Assembly: GCF_000178855.1 (NCBI RefSeq)
Contig: NZ_ADVG01000002.1
Coordinates: 930,001-994,000, forward strand
From: Ktedonobacter racemifer DSM 44963
GTDB taxonomy: Bacteria; Chloroflexota; Ktedonobacteria; Ktedonobacterales; Ktedonobacteraceae
DNA length: 64,000 nucleotides
Direction: 5' to 3'
Below the pieces are notes generated by a model. That model did not search any database, was not told the DNA's origin, and worked only from the letters and a program-made list of their open reading frames with translations. Positions within the stretch are counted from its first letter, which is position 1; the number at the start of each line of letters is the position of its first letter. Of the stretch, positions 61,330 through 64,000 are shown one piece after another. The translations under genes and the position numbers were made by a program.

Positions 61330-62661
61330 ATGGAGATATCTGAACAGCCTGGCAGTGATGCCACGTCGCCGGTGCTGGCGACAGAGCCGCGTCCCGTCTC
61401 GCTCCTGGAGCAGATCAACATCAACGTCTTCTGGCTCGCGAACCAGTTCCACTGGAACGCCATTATCTCCGTTATCATTCCCAGCATGGTCGCCAAGCTG
61501 CTTGATCCAGCGCAGAAGGATATCAATCTGACGCTGGTCGTGGCGTGGGGGACGCTGGCCGCAGTGGTCGTCAACCCGCTGGTAGGGGCCATCTCGGACT
61601 ACGCGACCTTCCGCATGGGACGCCGTCGCCCCTTTATGCTTATCGGCACTATTTTCAATATCCTGGCCCTGATCGCCTTCGCCTTCGCGCCCTATCTGAG
61701 TCCCGGCCTGCTGCTCCCCGCCTTCGCCGTGCTCTTCCTGCTGCTCCAGGCCAGCAATAACTTCGCCAACTCGCCCTGGAGCGCCATCATCGCCGACAAG
61801 GTTCCGGTCAGACAGCGCGGCCTGACGGCGGGCATCAACGGCCTCTGCCTCCTGCTGGGGACCGCCATCGGCTCTGTCGTCGCAGGCCTGATCATCAATA
61901 AGCACGACGCCCTGGATGTCTATAAGAATGAGATCGTCTGGATCTTCCTGCTCATTGCCGTGGTGCAGATCATCGTGGTGGCCTACACTATCCTGACCGT
62001 CAAGGAGACGCCCCTACCACTGGAGGCACGGCGGCAATTCCGCTTTGGTCCCTTCATGCGCAAGTTCTTCTTCAAGCCCTCGCAGTATCCCGATCTCTCC
62101 TGGGTCCTGCTGGCGCGCCTGCTGGTACAGATGGGCATCTGGACCATCTTCTACTTCCTACAATACTATGCCGACGACGTCCTGCACGTCTCGGGCGAGC
62201 AGTTTATCGGCGGGCAGTTCCTCCCCGTCCTGCTTATCGCCTCGCTGCCGACCTCCCTGCTGGCGGGCTGGGCCTCCGACCGCTGGGGACGCAAGGGCCT
62301 GGTCTACCTCTCGGGCGCGATGATGACGCTGGTCTGCATCCTCTTCATCTTCTTCCAGTCCACCAGCATCTCGCTCATCGCCGCCCTCTTCTTCGGCATT
62401 GGCTATGGTGCCTACTCCAGCGTGGACTGGGCGCTCGTCGCCGACGCCCTGCCACCCACCGACGAGGCAGGCAAGTTCCTTGGCATCTGGTCCGCCATGG
62501 GCATCCTACCGCAGGTCGTGGGCATCGCCATCGGCGGCATCCTGCTCCAACTCCTACACAACACGCCCAACCACCTTGGCTATACGACACTCTTCGCTGT
62601 GACCGTGATCTACTTCGCCCTCGGCACCGCCGTGATTTACCAGGTGAAGGGCGTGAAATAA
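61330..62661 (+). CDS. SLC45/GPH-like MFS transporter
   Basis: 443 aa with about 12 membrane helices. The ISDYATFRMGRRRPFMLIG motif in the 2-3 loop and the symmetric ASDRWGRKG in the second half are typical of the sugar/proton symporter group (MFS_2, SLC45-like). It probably imports a sugar or related solute by proton symport. Substrate unknown. It converges with the truncated MFS gene at 62670. Confidence 0.87.
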   Translation: MEISEQPGSDATSPVLATEPRPVSLLEQININVFWLANQFHWNAIISVIIPSMVAKLLDPAQKDINLTLVVAWGTLAAVVVNPLVGAISDYATFRMGRRRPFMLIGTIFNILALIAFAFAPYLSPGLLLPAFAVLFLLLQASNNFANSPWSAIIADKVPVRQRGLTAGINGLCLLLGTAIGSVVAGLIINKHDALDVYKNEIVWIFLLIAVVQIIVVAYTILTVKETPLPLEARRQFRFGPFMRKFFFKPSQYPDLSWVLLARLLVQMGIWTIFYFLQYYADDVLHVSGEQFIGGQFLPVLLIASLPTSLLAGWASDRWGRKGLVYLSGAMMTLVCILFIFFQSTSISLIAALFFGIGYGAYSSVDWALVADALPPTDEAGKFLGIWSAMGILPQVVGIAIGGILLQLLHNTPNHLGYTTLFAVTVIYFALGTAVIYQVKGVK

Positions 62662-62669
62662 AGTACAAG

Positions 62670-63350
62670 TTAGTTGCTTTCAATTATTTTCAGGCCGCGC
62701 AGGTTGAGCATGGCGTAAAGGGCGCCCAGGATGAAGAGCAGGCTCGCCATGATATAAATGGTGTCGTATATGTCGAAGATGAATGTGAGCAGGTTGGCAT
62801 GGAAACTGATAAAGAGTGTTGCCAGCAGGCCCGACAGGGAGATTGAGGTCAGGCTAAATAGCGTCTGGCTGGTGCTAAACACGCTCTCGACACGCCCCAT
62901 GAGATGTCGCGGAATAATGTACATTAGCAAGGGGCCAAGCGCGGTGTTGAGCGCTCCAAGCGGCAGGCCAACCAGGAACAGGAAGATCAAGGCGGGGCAG
63001 AGCGTGTTCTGCAACGCGAAGAGTATGAACATGATGCCTGTAATATAGAGGCTCAGCCAGTAGACACGCACTGAGCCCAGGTATCGCACCAGCAACCCGG
63101 CCAGGAGCGCACCAACAATTGAGCCCGCGCCAATCGCCATCGGTAGCGTACCAAATAGGCTCACGGACGCGTGCGTATGCCTCTGGAAGAAGAAAATCAG
63201 AATCGCGTCCAGGGCGCCCGTCCCTAGCGTGGCGATGAGCACCGAAAGAAATATCGTTAGCATCAAGTGATTCTCGCGGTAGAAGCGTATGCCTTCCTTC
63301 AGTTCACGCAAAAAGTCGGGCGCCTGCACGTTATCGTCCCTCTGTTTGCA
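62670..63350 (-). pseudogene. 5'-truncated MFS transporter
   Basis: The readable protein begins around DNVQAPDFLRELKEGI, the central loop of DHA3-type MFS carriers, and continues through the last six helices to the stop at 62670. The first ~200 residues are missing. Upstream of ~63350 the sequence on this strand makes no sense and on the other strand resembles a different locus. A deletion or recombination has removed the 5' half. Confidence 0.75.
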
Positions 63351-63559
63351 CAGACTATACCGCCAGACAAAGCGCCCTCCATACCACAGGGGCAGATGGT
63401 CGACCTGGCGGATGTGGAGCAGGCGGCCATCAACCTTTATGGGGGTAACAGCCGCGCATCGCCTGCTCGAACAGCTCACGAGCCAGGCACGCCAGTGTAA
63501 CACTCCCGTGACAAAAGAAGTCGTCATTTCCAAAGGCGACTCACGCTGGCGCCAGGCAG

Positions 63560-64000
63560 AGGAGGATTCAGTGCTCTGACCTGAACATCCTCGCGGCACG
63601 CACAAGCATTGGCAAAACAGCCTTTGCCATTAACCTGGCCTATAACGCGGCGATACGCGGCAAAAGGCGCGTTGGCATCTTTAGTCTGGAGATGAACCGG
63701 GAGCAACTGGCACAGCGCTTCGTGGCCCTGGACTCGGGTATTCAACAGCAGACGCTGCGCATGGGCGATTTTGACGACGAGCACTGGGCACCCCTTGTCG
63801 CCACCATCGGCAAGCTCTCAGATCTGGGCGAGCACGGCATTCGCATAGACGATACCCCAGGTATCACGCTTACCCAGATGCGTAGCCGCGCCCGGCGCTG
63901 GATCGCTGAGTATAACATCGAGCTGATTATCGTGGATTACCTGCAACTCGTGAACACCGGCGAGAAGAAGGGCTTCGAGAATCGCCAGCAGGAGGTCGCG
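63560..64000 (+). pseudogene. dnaB: Replicative helicase (DnaB) C-terminal domain, 5'-truncated, runs off the window
   Basis: From ~63560 the plus strand encodes IQCSDLNILAAR-TSIGKTAF (Walker A), FSLEMNREQLAQR and LIIVDYLQLV (Walker B), the core of the DnaB hexameric helicase. No N-terminal DnaG-interaction domain or start codon precedes it. The 200 bp before it hold decayed frames of unknown origin. The usual P in ARPSxGKT is T here. Whether the rest is intact lies beyond the window. Confidence 0.75.

Overview
The window looks like a piece of a large, mobile-element-rich chromosome from a Ktedonobacteria-like member of Chloroflexota. This is an inference from gene content, not from a marker gene. 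The pointers are several HTH-XRE/STAND ATPases with WD40 or TPR tails, many PAS/GAF sensor kinases, a SARP-like ATPase, an ECF sigma factor paired with a beta-propeller membrane protein, lipoproteins with a classic lipobox, and many solo OMEGA-type insertion sequences.

Region 1 (1-25 kb) is accessory and partly decayed. In order it holds: a partial VOC protein; a TetR/SDR pair with a clear candidate operator; a HEAT-repeat gene bracketed by ~150 bp inverted repeats; a seven-PAS kinase; a broken DipZ-like thioredoxin; a STAND-WD40 giant; a frameshifted TnpB element; a DUF3592/site-2 protease pair; a truncated SARP-like regulator; a Tat-exported epoxide hydrolase; and a transposase ORF joining a DDE integrase to a tyrosine-recombinase fold. 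The last abuts tRNA-Gly and tRNA-Pro genes.

Region 2 (25-48 kb) is mostly signalling: a lone receiver, an XRE-GAF regulator, an NtrB/NtrC-like pair, a PucR-type GAF regulator, a TetR/DHA2 efflux pair, a convergent kinase/LuxR-type regulator pair, a ROK protein, a pseudo-receiver, an ErpA-like Fe-S carrier and an S8 protease. Two mobile loci interrupt it. One is a TnpB element carrying a 661-nt ORF-less group II intron. The other is an IsrB gene (RNA-guided nickase family) with a likely omega RNA upstream.

Region 3 (48-64 kb) holds an intact copy of the same TnpB element, an M20 peptidase, the ECF sigma/anti-sigma-like pair, thioredoxin reductase, an XRE-STAND-TPR protein, two surface or membrane proteins and an SLC45-like MFS carrier. 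It ends at a junction between a 5'-truncated MFS gene and a 5'-truncated dnaB.

From 18.7 kb on, gene boundaries are punctuated by about 18 very long, near-perfect palindromes (17-37 bp stems, loops usually 2-4 nt). Many lie between convergent genes and can act as two-way terminators. Five others lie in four divergent promoter regions. Some carry small conserved flanking hairpins, so they look like a REP/BIME-type family. The most notable single items are the DDE-tyrosine recombinase fusion, the exactly definable group II intron inside tnpB, IsrB, and the palindrome family.
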